The notes below the pieces were generated by a model that did no database searches, was not told the DNA's origin, and worked only from the letters and a program-made list of their open reading frames with translations. Positions 8,841 to 19,798 of a DNA stretch of 64,000 nucleotides are shown here, in pieces. Source of the DNA: Coniochaeta sp. PMI_546 (lineage: Eukaryota; Ascomycota; Sordariomycetes; Coniochaetales; Coniochaetaceae); assembly GCA_021432605.1 (NCBI GenBank), contig MU271151.1:868001-932000 (forward strand), in the 5' to 3' direction. The translations under genes and the position numbers were made by a program. Numbering within the stretch: position 1 is the stretch's first letter; each line of letters starts with the position of its first letter.

Positions 8841-11800
8841 ATGTTGACGCCGTCGCTCATTGTCCCGATCACACCGCTCTATGCGATCGGCAACACGCCT
8901 GCCGTGAGCTTGACGAGATGCCTTCCACAGGGTCTTGATGCCGACATCTTGCTGCTCGGATGCGGTGATGTGCGCCACATCCTCTACACTGCATACTCAG
9001 AGCAAGGCTTCCGTAAGTATCATTCTATCTCCAAGGCCTCGGACAGCCGTCATGGATTGGAAGTATTGACGGTCACCGGTTCGGCCATCTAGCTTCCCGC
9101 AAAATAGATGTTACTTGCTGTGATGTCCAAGAACATGTTGTTGGTGGGTATTCCCGCGACTTCTCTCAAACTTTTCTCTTGTCTTGTTCTGATGAGGCTC
9201 CAGCTCGCAATGTTCTTCTTCTCAGCTTGCTGTGCGGAGAGCACGCAGACACCCCGACAGAGGTGCTATGGAATGTGTACTATCACAGATACCTGAACGA
9301 ACCAGACATAAAAGTGTTGCAGGCTCAAGTTCGTAAGCTGTTGCATGTCTCGCCCTCTTTGCAGACATGGCACTCCTCTCCCTACGGCGCGGTCGTCCGG
9401 TTCTGCGACCAGGCCACGCTCGACTCCGTCCGTGCCGTCTGGACGCAGTACGATACCGCAGTCTCCGCCAAGGACACCAGTCAATACCAGGACAACTTCA
9501 GATCTGCCATGAGGAAGTCCAAAGAGCACAAGGAGAAGTCATACGGCCGGGGTTCAGCTGTCTATACAGCTGCTCGATCTGCCGCGCCAGTGTATTTGTC
9601 ACTGGCCACCGACCTGGGAAAGGCATTCGAGGATGTGTGGGACAAGGGTGTCACTGGAACTAGCAACCCTGCTGCTCAGCACCCCAATCCTGTCTTTGCA
9701 ACGGCTCTGTCCGACAGTGTTACACTGGCTTTCCCGTCTAACCCCCTGCTCAGCTTTCATCTGGCTACGGCAGGCCTGAATCTTACTGAGTTGTCGCCGT
9801 TGCGATCTAGTCCCTCCGCTGACGCCGGGCCGTCTTACTCGAAACTCGTGCAAGCAGCAAAGCTCCAGTTTACCGAGTGGACGAAGTCATTCACAGAGCT
9901 CTCTTCTAAAATCATAGTCCGTTTCGTCTTGGCCGACTGCTTTGCTTTCTGCCAGACCATCCAACATAGTCTGAGTGACGGAAAGACGAGTGCCAACTGG
10001 TATCGCCGACAACTGGATACGCGGCCTCTGGTTCTTGACGAAGCATCATACGCCACGGCTGGCGGTGCACCGCGGCAATTTGATGTTATTGACACGTCAA
10101 ATCTTTCGGATCACCTTGGCACACTAAACCTGCTCGTCTCTGCCAGTCCCCTACTGAAAGAAAAGCCTTCATCAACCCTTTATACCGAGATTATGGCACG
10201 AGGCACGGATGGCGAAAAGGACAAGTTCGAGTCACTTCTTTGCGGCCACACAAAGACCCTGTCACTTTTGATTGGCCTTGCTCCTGTCGAATACTGGACC
10301 AACGCGACGGCGGTGTCAAGTGTTGACGAATTGTTGGTTGCTCTCAGTGAGAAGAGCGAAAAGCCGGACGGTGAGCCAACCATACAGTCTCGGCTTGCAT
10401 GGAAGTTGGACCATCATCTGTGCGCTACCACTCCGGCCCCGGTGTCGATGGACCCAGGGAAACTAGCGAGCATCCTCTTCAGAGTATACCTCAATATGTT
10501 CAAGCACGAAAACCTGTCCTCACTGCAGCTCGGACTCGGTAACTCCGCCAAGGCAACCTCGTCTGCTTATCCGCAGTATCATCGGGGTAGCTTCGTAGCA
10601 GTCGTCAAGGCCGTCTGCGGCAAAGTCGAAACCGACGCCAAGGAAGTCGCCCGTCAACTCATCCAGTTGATCAACAGTGACAAGACGTTGATGTTTGGCA
10701 GTAACTACGCGCAGGGGTTAGCACTAGAGATGTCCAAGGCCGGCATCTACTCGGAACCGTGGCTGACAGGAGAAATTCGACGTGACCGCTCAAAGGGCAT
10801 GTTCTGCAAGTGGAGAGATATCCCGGAAGCCATTGCGGTCACACTCGTGGTGCCGCCCTCTCGTTGGAAGCCCGTCTTCAAAGAAGCGTCAGATAGGGGT
10901 ATTGGCCTGACCCTGGAGGGCCACTTACGCTCGGTCGGTCGCTGGCACAACATGTACGCCGACGTCCACGTCACGTTCGGCACTCTCACCGCATCAGGCT
11001 CGCGGGAAAGTGATGACTATGCAGTCAGCGTCCAGGAAGATTCCAGCGGTTTGCTCGGAGACTCGCCTATGGTCGCTTCTTTTAACGCCTCAGCCGCTGC
11101 CCTCCAAATAGACATGCAGACAAGCCAAGTAGCGCTCTGCCTGCAGAGCACCGTGCAGAATGCCATGTACTTCCAGAGCCGGCTTGGTGCGCCCATGGCC
11201 ATTTTCGAAACCAAGCTGGAGGACGGCAGGCATGTCCACATCACAAAGCATGCTCCTGGTCAGCAGGGCCTGCCGGTCGTTGGCTCATTGTCACGCCGGG
11301 CGGATCCCCCGATAGTCCAACCATCTGATACCACCCTCACTCCAGAGGTAGACCAAGCCTCTGGTAGGATCGTTGCAATCACAGGACGCGCAAATATCCT
11401 ATCTGACGAAGGCAAGAGGCTTCTCCAGGAAAAGGTCCCGATCACATTGCACCAGACGTCACCATTCACAATCGACATCATCTTTGGAGAACGTATCTTG
11501 GTGCATCCTCTCACCTATCGAGTGCCGATTACGCAAGAGAATAGCAAAACACGCATCGCGCGGAAGTCCAGCTATGTCGAGGTCGTTGCCCTGCTTGCAG
11601 AGCCTGGTGTCACTGGTAGTTTAGAGGACTACATCTTCCCCACCATCGCCGGCCATGGTACAGTAGCAGGGACTATCGTGCCCGTAACTCTCAACATCCC
11701 TCACCTGAACCTGGATTCTCTCCCCATCATTGACGCGACGGACAAGAAACCCATCCGTTTCCTCACCAACCTCGCATCCTTTACTTTCTCAGACCGCGAG

Positions 11801-12625
11801 CGCCGCCTGCGCGAAGAAGTGGAGTCGGCGACCAAGACGGGCCTTGCGCCGTCGGTACGTCTCAACTTCAAAGAATCGCTCTTCACGATGTTCATGCTCT
11901 CGTCGGGCCTGCAGGGCGGTCAGACTGGTCTTTTCGCGATAGCGCATCCCAAGAGCGGCATTCACATGCTGCTTTTCGTCTCTGCCCTCCGTCTCGACGG
12001 GGCCAATGCCTCTGTTGCGCTAGACGCGGCGGTCATTCCAATGACCACCGCGATGCTGAAGGACGATGACTTCGGCGCCTTTCTGCTCATTCTCCGTACG
12101 CTCGAGTGCTGTACCATAACCGTGGACGACGCCGAGCTGGTGCTGTGGAAGAAAGTACTCCCGGCGCTGGCGGAGCGTTGCCGGACCTGGACTCACGTCA
12201 GGGGTTGCGAATATGCTGTCCGAGGGACGGTTCCCGTTAGCCTAGAACCCGGCAGCCAGGTCCTCTGTAGCTGTGGACAGGGCAAGCTGCCCGAGAACTT
12301 TGTCGGTTTACCTGATTGGGAGGTCGCGGCGCGGTATGCGACGCGGATCGCGATTAGCCCGACATTTGCGGTGCCGTTTGTCGAAGACGTGATCGACAGG
12401 CAACTCGCGAAGCAAATCCGTGAGCAACGGGCGACGACGGCGGATGTGTCGCAAGAGGCGGAGGCGTGCCGGAACTGTGGACGGAAGGAGGCGAAGAACG
12501 GCGGCGCGTTGAAGAAGTGTCTCAGATGCTTGGAGGTCAAGTACTGCTCGGCCGAGTGTCAGAAGAAGGACTGGAAGAAGCACCGGATGGAGTGCAAGGA
12601 GGCCGAGGTATACGGCATGGAGTGA
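8841..12625 (+). CDS. DUF4470 and MYND zinc-finger protein
   Basis: Three exons: 8841-9012, 9093-9143 and 9204-12625, giving 1214 residues. Intron 1 has a GTAAGT donor, and intron 2 (60 nt) has GTGGGT. The tiny 51-nt middle exon restores a continuous DUF4470-like N-terminus: LLLGCGDVRHILYT is followed by DVTCCDVQ and NVLLLSLLCG. The C-terminus is a complete MYND finger: CRNC, CLRC, YCSAEC and HRMEC in the expected spacing. MYND fingers usually bind proline-rich partners. DUF4470 is known from fungal and ciliary/ribosome-related proteins but has no settled activity. The central 900 residues match nothing I recognise. The ATG at 8841 is the first in frame. Confidence 0.85.
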
Positions 12626-12949
12626 TCGGTTGGGGCTTCTTCACAAGGTGTACACTGCGGTCCAAATGTACACGCGGCTTGGGGGTGGTTCAGGTATATC
12701 TATGGCCCGCCGGCAGCAGCTGGATACTGTTGTGTAACTGTTAGATCGCCCGAAACGATGAAGCATCATACATTGATTCTGGGCAGATTCTCCCAGATGT
12801 CATTGCAAAACCCGAAAATAGTGCTCATCTTCTCACATCAAACTTTGCTTCTTTCTGGATACAACAGCCTCACGGTGTCATGTTTGGTTCAGGGGAGCGC
12901 ATGATAGTCTGGAATGCTCCTGTTCGAACTTCAGAGAAGTCCTAGACGC

Positions 12950-13278
12950 GGTCGATTGAACTATGTACTCCTCGAGTTAATGGTCGCTTGAACTTTGTCT
13001 ATGTGCTCTACAAGTTAATGGTCGGTTGATCAATGTGCTGCTCGAGTTAATGGTCGGCTGAACTTTGTGCTCCTCTACCTTAGTCAATGGTCGGTTGAGG
13101 TTGGGCCTAATGGTAGGCTTAACGGGTGAGTCAGTGCGGGGTTGGAGTGAAAGATAAGGTACCTACCTTACCTAACCGTATGCCCCCCAACAATGGTCGG
13201 TTGACCTCATTCTCTCCTTATGTGCTCAATGTTTGTCCTGAATTTTGGACCTACCATGGTCGGTTGAGCTATGTGCTC
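12950..13278. repeat. Degenerate direct-repeat array, core AATGGTCGGTTGA
   Basis: The core, exact or with one to three changes, occurs at about 12950, 12979, 13017, 13049, 13086, 13109, 13192 and 13256. Spacing is 23-38 bases for most copies. Several copies are followed by ACTTTGTGCTC- or CTCGAGTT-like sequence, so the true unit is about 32-38 bases. It lies wholly between genes. It could be a minisatellite, a decayed miniature element or a cluster of protein-binding sites. Confidence 0.75.
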
Positions 13279-13323
13279 CCTCGTACCTAAGTGCCAGAAC
13301 GAGCACATAGCTCAACCGACCAT
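13256..13323. repeat. Perfect 23-bp inverted repeat with 22-nt spacer
   Basis: Left arm 13256-13278 begins ATGGTCGG and ends TGTGCTC. Right arm 13301-13323 is its exact reverse complement. The spacer is 13279-13300. The arms are the last member of the direct-repeat array and an inverted copy of it. The structure could form a hairpin in DNA or RNA. No poly-T tract follows, so it is not an obvious terminator. Confidence 0.85.
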
Positions 13324-13747
13324 TAGATACAGGGCATTTCGGGGCTCCATAAGCGAACAGCTTCGACCCGGGCCGAAAACTCAAAAGTCAAAACCGGATG
13401 CCGGTAGGGCAACCACTGTTATGGGACACCGCCTCTTTCGTATCACCACTGTCTTTTACACGTACGCAGACCTGGCAGCTAGCTCGTGTTTGATTCACTC
13501 TCTTTCCCCGTCCGCGTCTGTAACATACATAGTAGGATCTTCTATTATTCCGCACGCCTGACCTTGTGAAGCATTAACAGGGGCATCGCTGACTTCGACA
13601 AGAGACCTAACGGAAATCCACACCTTTATCGTTTCCGGTGAGTTTGTGCTGTGTCCCTGATCCTCGCTATGAGTAGATCAGTCTGATATTGACCATTGTT
13701 CCGGAGGGTAGCGCCGAAGAGGTGCTAGCGCTAGGCCAGCGCCCACG

Positions 13748-14984
13748 ATGCCAGAATCGACAGAGAAACAAGTGGAAGGAGGCCGGGTCTTAGAACCAAC
13801 ATTGCTTGAATACGGGTGCACGCATTGGAGAAGTAGTAGTCAACGCGCAGCAGACCTATACGACCAGGGGGTCAAGCTGTGGAGAAGAGAAGACCTGGTC
13901 GACATCGAACAACAGCTTGCGCAATCGCGTACAGCAGAGAAGTTTACAGTTCGCCGCACCGACGGCAGCGTCGTCCACATCAAGAACCCCATATTTGGGG
14001 TGCAGAAGCCAATCTGGTACAATCCAACAACCTCTGTCTTCTAACTTAGCTGTGGGTGGCGGATATTTTTACTAACGGCAAGCAACCTCTAGGAAGCCTT
14101 ATGTCAAGTTCCAAGAGTACTGGCACCAGGTTCGAACCACACCCGACGGTCCACCTGAAACATACCAATGCACCTATCTCGTAGATTGGACAAACCAGAC
14201 GGTGCCCAACTACGAGGGGCCGATCGAAGGTGTTCGATTGTTGTTCGAAAACAGTCAAAAGAGATGGAACGCAAGCGCGACTTGCAAAGCCTTTACGTCA
14301 CAGCTTCGTCAACTTCTAAGCCAAGATGTGAATAGAAAGCAGGTAACAAAAATCGTTTGTTTCGGTCTGGGCGAGTTGAACTTGAAGCCGCCCGATTGGT
14401 GGAGGATAGAGAACAACTCTAGGCCAGACGACGAGCAGGAGACGGAAACAAGCTTGATAGAAGGAGCTCTAACACATCATGCCATTGCCCTGACTATGGC
14501 TAGCATCGCCCGTTCTTTAATCAGAAATGGCGATACGGGGGCAGTGAGATTGCTTACCCAGGATCCGTGTTACTCGGACGACACGAAGGACATGTTACGA
14601 GAGCTGGGATTTGAAGTTGTGGGAGATCATGGAGCTTGCGGTTTTGCAGAAATGGATGACGAGTCAATCGTATTCTCGGCCTTTGCCAAAGCGCCAGTAA
14701 AGCAAATCATTGCGGATCTCGCGCGGCCGGCCGTCATCATCTGCGCTAAGTCTACCAGCGCCGGCGTCTTTAGTCGTCTGAGGTATCTTTCCAGTCCAGT
14801 TTCTGTGCTATACTTGATTGTACCTAACATATGTCTTAGGAAACCGTGGGGAGACCCGGAATCTCCACGGACGAGGCAGATGTGGAAAGAATATGAGAAC
14901 TACGACTTTCCGGTTCACCCCGAGGATGTGAAGCTGGGAGGCTCGCTACAACAGTTGGTAATTCATGCTAGAATCGATCAGTAG
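13748..14984 (+). CDS. SRR1-like domain protein
   Basis: Three exons: 13748-14016, 14093-14782 and 14840-14984, giving 367 residues. Intron 1 (GTACAA donor, TACTAAC branch, TCTAG acceptor, 76 nt) splits a Trp codon and joins KPIW to KPYVKFQ. Intron 2 (GTATCT, CTAAC, TTAG, 57 nt) is stop-free and in frame, so it could be mistaken for coding. The middle carries the SRR1-like pattern: IVCFGLGEL, then ALTHHAIALTMASIA, then LLTQDPCY and a second strand ending in FSAF. SRR1 proteins in plants and animals affect circadian or heme-related regulation. In fungi they are mostly uncharacterised, so function here is unknown. Confidence 0.82.
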
Positions 14985-15529
14985 CACCGCCAAAGTGACA
15001 CTTGGCTCGTAAAAGTATCTCCTACCTCCGGCTCGCGCACCTGTAAGCTACGGCTGGCTTATCTCGTAGACTTAGATACGACAGTCTCGCTCTCGTCGTC
15101 GTCAAAGAGCCACAACCCAGCCTGAGAACGCTTTCCTGAAGTGGCCGTCCGGTCACGCTTGTACCGGGACCTTGCCTTTGAGTACGGACCGGCAACGTAG
15201 GTTTAGACCAGATTGTAATCAGCCTGTAACATTAATGATGATACTCAGACGAATGTGTAATGAAAGCAATAAGAGAGTTAAATGTAGGGGTAAAGCTAAA
15301 GGAAAATGGTATCAGCAGCTGCCGGCCCTGTTGGAGCAAGACTCATCCCATATATATTTTCAATCCCATCTACAAGACAACCCTCACGATAACAAGTCAC
15401 CGGGATATTAAATCCAACTGTCAATGTTGCAAAGCGTTCGTGAACGGTGATCAACTGGCCGTCGTGGAGTTGTCTCGGGAACGGCGACCACCGTGATCAT
15501 TGATCCTTGCCACTGAGAGTCTAGCGCAC
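14985..15529. other. Convergent 3' intergenic region
   Basis: Lies between the stops of the SRR1-like gene and the Zn2Cys6 regulator. AT-rich in its middle part. No gene or repeat recognised. Confidence 0.45.
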
Positions 15530-17774
15530 TCAGCCAATATCTCCTCCACCACCGTCACCCGCAAACATATCATGCATGAGAAAGTCGTCAGAGAGCCCAA
15601 ACAGGCCAAAACCAGAGATATCCTCCAGAAAAGCCGCTGTTAACTCCATCGGAAAAGTGTCGTTCTCCTGGAAACCCGGCACGTCCTCAATACCCCCCTC
15701 GACCACGGCCCCTACATCCAGTGCAGATGACGGAGTCATATAGCCACCAGCAGTGACTACGTCCTGATCCCTTGTTATCTCCTGCTGCTGCTGCTGGCCA
15801 TGTTGCCCGGCCATGCTGGGATTTGTCTGATCCGCTGCTTTGCGTCCGCTGACCGCTTCCTTCCGGTAGGCCCCCATCGCCGACAGAAACCCAGGAATGT
15901 CGGGTCGGACGGTTGATCCGTCAATAATTCCAAGTGCTCTGGCACAGCGCCGCAAGCAGCCGGCCCAGTATACCAACCGGTCATTCTTGCCCTTCCTACG
16001 GGCCCGGCTGGCGTTGCTCCCATCGTGGACGGGTGCTGTTCTGCGCTGGCCGTTGGGAGGTCCACTATCTCCTCCCCCGCAGGCCTCTTCTAGACGCTTG
16101 GCCGCTCGCTCGATGATTTGCGCTAGGTTGAAGTGCAGCGGATCGGCATGTTCCGGAGACGGGGAGGCGCAGGCGCGCAGGCGCGCGAGGGTGGTCAGGA
16201 TGTGGCCCGTCATGGCATAGAAGGGCAGGGACATGTGGTATAGCTTGGTCGGAGGGACGGAGAAGTGGACTTCCAGTCCGCCGAGGGCCGCCTGGAGGCA
16301 TAGCACGCGGGTCTCGGTTATGGAAACAGCGGCTGGTAGGGACCCTGGGGAGGAGGGAGCCGAGGGAGCCGATGTGATGGTTGGGGGGAGCGAGATCTGA
16401 TATAGGTGCATGCGGGCGGTGTGATAGGCCATGTGTAAGCAGGCTGAGTATATAGGTGTCAGTTCGTGTGTATCCCTTAAGATATGGGAGAGGCCGGCTA
16501 GCGTGGGCGCAAACTTACTGTCCTGTCGGATTTCTTCGGGTGTGTCATCCCAAAGATTTGTCAATATGGTCTCGAAAGGCGAGATATAGATTGAGAGGGG
16601 TGTGACGGCGCCATGACCGCATGACATGGTGTTTTTCTTCATGTCGCTAATCTGGGAGGTAATGTGCTGCAGCTTCACAAGCCTGGCCAGCCGGGCGTCA
16701 TTGGAAATGCCCGACCGGCTCAGCACGTCGCAGGCCTCGTCCAACTGTGCAGACCATGGTAGCGCCGTAGAGATGGGAATTATCAAGCTTGTCGTAACGA
16801 CGGTGCTCAGATAGAAGCAGCCGGCGTAGGCCCGGCGTTCCTCAAGCGTTCGAATGTGGGAGCTGAAAGCAGGCCCATGAACAGCTCTCCTCGGACCATC
16901 AAAAAGAGTTGCGGTTCTTTGCGACTCTGTCAATGGAGCTGTAGACTGGTTCAAGCCTAAGTCGACGGACATGGCCATGCACAGGTGCAAGAGGTTCGTG
17001 ATCTGCGGGTTGAACAGGCTTTGGGTGTGGGACCAGCCCAACAGTACCAACATCCCCTGGAGAACCGCGAGACTCTTCTGTCCTCGGATGAGGACGTGGT
17101 CGGCGAGCAAGGCGATGGATGCCTTGGAGAACTCTTCCTGGCTCCGAGCATCATGGTGAGCCGCGGCTGTCATGATGGCTAGAAAGAGAAGCGGCTTCTC
17201 GTCTCGAAGCTGTGAGGCAGTCATCGCCTCAGGTATCTCGACATATGGTGCTAGGACGGCTTGTTGCTGCCGGAATTGCAGCAGAAGCTCATCGGCCTCG
17301 TCGACGTCAAGGGTAATGCCGTGGCACTCAATGAAGGAGGGGAAAGACAACGGAGAGGATTTACCCGTCTGCGCTGGTCTTTCCGGGATGGTAATCGGGG
17401 GACCTTCTTGATTGTGAACCCCTTGGTTCGGGCTCACCTTGAGTAAAGCGACTATCTCATCGACCTTGTCGGCCAAGACAGCCTGCGCTGTTCTCCTTTT
17501 CCGTTTCTGATTATTCTGTGGTCGCACTACGCATGTTTTCTTCAGGAGTAGGCAGCTGCAGCGAAGAAGGCACGCGTGTTAGCTAGTAGGTGACAGTAAC
17601 CATGCATCAGGCATGCCTTAGCTTGAAGTACGAGAGATGAGAGCCCACTTACCGATCACAACTGCTGTTGATGCCGGAGCTGGTGCTGCTCGAAACACAC
17701 TTTGTCTTGGCCGTGGCACAGTTTGCGCATGCCCGGCGTGTCTCGCCATGGACAAATTTTACAGGTATCCCCAT
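15530..17774 (-). CDS. Zn2Cys6 fungal-specific transcription factor
   Basis: Exon 1 (17774-17653) starts MGIPVKF and carries ACANCATAKTKC plus a fourth Cys. Exon 2 starts at 17555 and supplies C-x6-C. Together they form a perfect C-x2-C-x6-C-x12-C-x2-C-x6-C zinc cluster, split by a 97-nt GTAAGT...GCAG intron. Basic KRKRR follows, then a leucine-rich segment that may be a coiled coil. The large middle homology region includes RGQKSLAVLQGMLVLLGW and ERRAYAGCFYLS, typical of this class. A second intron at 16518-16444 (GTAAGT, CTGAC, CAG, 75 nt) is stop-free and in frame; removal gives EEIRQD-TCLHMAYHTARM and a 690-residue protein. The C-terminus is acidic and Gly-rich. Target genes are unknown, and it is too far from the PKS locus to be assigned to it. 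Confidence 0.87.
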
Positions 17775-18770
17775 ATGTATGGCCGATGATGGTAAATGCC
17801 CTTCAATAAGCTTCAGGGGTGAGGCTTTGGAACTACTTGAGAAGGAAAGGGGAAAGGTTGATATGGTTGAGAAAGGAAAGACTGCTCAGCGTGTAAACCG
17901 GGAAGTTTCCTTTTTGGGAAATATCCCGCTTCAACCCACCGACGCCACTGTTCTCTTCTGTAGAAGGCCACGGAGTAGGTGGTTTGACAGTTCACGTCCT
18001 TTTGAGTTGCTCGCATTGAACCTCAACGATTTCGATAGAGGAAAAAAAAGACACTCAATGTCTATCAGATTTGAAGATACGACTATCTTCACCTGGCTAC
18101 ACGAGCTAGTACCACGACACCGTTTTCGGATGTGTTTCATCAAGGTCGTGATGCCACCAGCGCCGAGGCAGCACATAGACTAACAAAGCATCATACTACA
18201 TGTGGCGCACATTCAGAGCCTGTAAAGCGAGCATATTCCATTCCAGTTCATGCAGGAGTCTCTAAATTCCTGGCACTGGTAGTATTCTAAGTGGACAGCT
18301 TTGCACGGATGACTTCAGGGCCAACCGACTTATATGGTCGGCGTGGAACACAGTCCTCCCGCTCCTGTTCCTCAAACTCGAACCCTGTCATCCCTACATC
18401 CACGCATCTTGCTTGGCGAGCATCATGACACGGCCGTGGCCGTGGGTGCGCGTGCGATTGCCTAAGCTGAAAGTGCAGTAAGGAGGATAGCCCCGGGGTG
18501 GTGGCTGACACCAGAAGTAGATTCTAAAATGTTCTTGTTAAGGAGAGGACGGTATATGGGGTCCCAGCAGATCATCCATGTGTTGCAGTTCATCTGACAA
18601 CTACATGTGCCGACTGTCCCAATTCCAAATGTGCTGAAACGCCTGAACTTTCTCCCTTAAAGATCGGTCCACCTATGGTAAGACTAAGAATCCCCAACGC
18701 CGAGTATGCCAACAAAGGATGTGTAAAGTACAGGCGAAAGTCGTTTGTCGTCGTCACGGGAGGTGCTAGC
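17775..18770. other. Intergenic region upstream of the Zn2Cys6 regulator
   Basis: Holds the promoter of the minus-strand regulator and the 3' flank of the wsc1-like gene. A 171-codon plus-strand frame here overlaps the regulator's first exon and has no recognisable domain, so it was not annotated. Confidence 0.45.
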
Positions 18771-19798
18771 TCATGCGTTGGTGACCTTGATTTTGCGTCA
18801 GCTATGCCCATACCTAACATTAGTTCAATGAGGGACATGTCAAGACTCACTCGAAGGATCTTCCGGGAGTAATCCTCGTTATCGGCGATGCTGCCGTTGC
18901 TGACCCTTCGTTGTGCCATCACTGGGTCGAGGCGGGCGTCCGATACCGAATATCCACCGCTGCTGCCGGGTGGCTTGCCGGGGAAGAAGGTGCTGATGGC
19001 GGCGTTCCGGCGGTGTTTCTCCTCGAGCTCCTTATTGCGTCTGCGGCGCATGAAGAAAAAGACGCCACCTAAGATGCCAGCAACGGCGACGACGCCCACG
19101 ACGACGCCAGCGGCGATGCCGGCCGTGTTGGTAGAACCACCGCTCGATTTCCCCTGGTTCGCTGTGTTGGTGGCGGATACAATAACTGTCGCGGATTCTA
19201 AATGGATGCCACTGTTAGTACAATGCCCGGTGTTAGAGCAGACGATGCACTCGTACCGATTACCGTGGCAACGCTCGTCGGCTTTGATGTCGTGCTGGAA
19301 CTGGATGATGATATTACGCTGTCATCCGACACCTTCACGGCCAGTGTCAAGCCAGTGTTGTAGACGGTCCAGAAGAAGCTACCACCGCCTGCACATAGAT
19401 CCAGTCAGTCACATCGCTTCACCACCAGAAGAGACGGTAAGATACGCACAAGCATCCCAGTCGTAACCAGTGCATCCAATATTGCAGTTTGTGTCGTTCA
19501 CCAAGGCGGCCTTGGGGGGATATTTGTCTCCGCAATAGCATTCGTTGCCGCCCATCGAAGCAGCAACGGCATGGCCCTGGGCTTTGCAGTTCTCTACAGC
19601 GCATTTATCCTTGCTGTTATAGTCGAGAGTACCGATGCTCACGAGCTCGCCCGGTGATGAGAAGCAGCCTTGCACAACGGCCGCGTTCAATGTTGGTGTA
19701 GCTGCAGGCTCCTCGATACCCTTGGCTGTTGTCTGAGATGCCAGTGCTGGGACGGCGGCCAGCAAAGCTGCCGTCATGAATATTGAAATTGACCGCAT
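18771..19798 (-). CDS. wsc1: Wsc1-type cell-wall integrity sensor
   Basis: Four exons: 19798-19450, 19388-19257, 19197-18851 and 18785-18771, giving 280 residues. It has a signal peptide (MRSISIFMTAALLAAVPALA), then a WSC domain from GCFSS through NECYCGDKYPP and GYDWDACGGGSFFWTVYNTG. A Ser/Thr-rich stalk, a TM span (about 182-206) and RRRR stop-transfer follow. The cytoplasmic tail contains RRVSNGSIADNEDYSRKIL. The last exon encodes only VTNA and the stop; with it the tail matches the usual end of filamentous Wsc1 orthologues. Intron 1 uses GTGCGT, chosen because it creates the conserved AC-GG junction. Wsc1 relays wall stress through Rom2/Rho1 to the MAP kinase pathway; that role is inferred from family. 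Confidence 0.9.

Larger units (their letters stand above)
12626..13747. other. Intergenic region dominated by a degenerate repeat array
   Basis: No gene recognised. The centre holds a degenerate direct-repeat array ending in a perfect inverted repeat; both are listed separately. An AGGTACCT palindrome lies at 13157-13164. The last 200 bases probably are the promoter and leader of the SRR1-like gene. Confidence 0.5.

Noticed and set aside
13256-13323. Hairpin as an intrinsic transcription terminator
   Set aside because: No U-tract follows and such terminators are not used by RNA polymerase II in fungi.
14036-14092. GTCTTC donor for SRR1-like intron 1
   Set aside because: Phase does not match exon 2. 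The GTACAA donor at 14017 keeps the frame and splits a Trp codon cleanly.
17668-18183. Plus-strand 171-codon frame upstream of the Zn2Cys6 regulator
   Set aside because: It overlaps the regulator's zinc-cluster exon on the other strand and shows no domain or codon bias.
19389-19425. A 37-nt intron in wsc1 using a GTGGTG donor
   Set aside because: Shorter than the other introns. The 61-nt GTGCGT alternative gives the conserved WSC AC-GG junction, so it was preferred.
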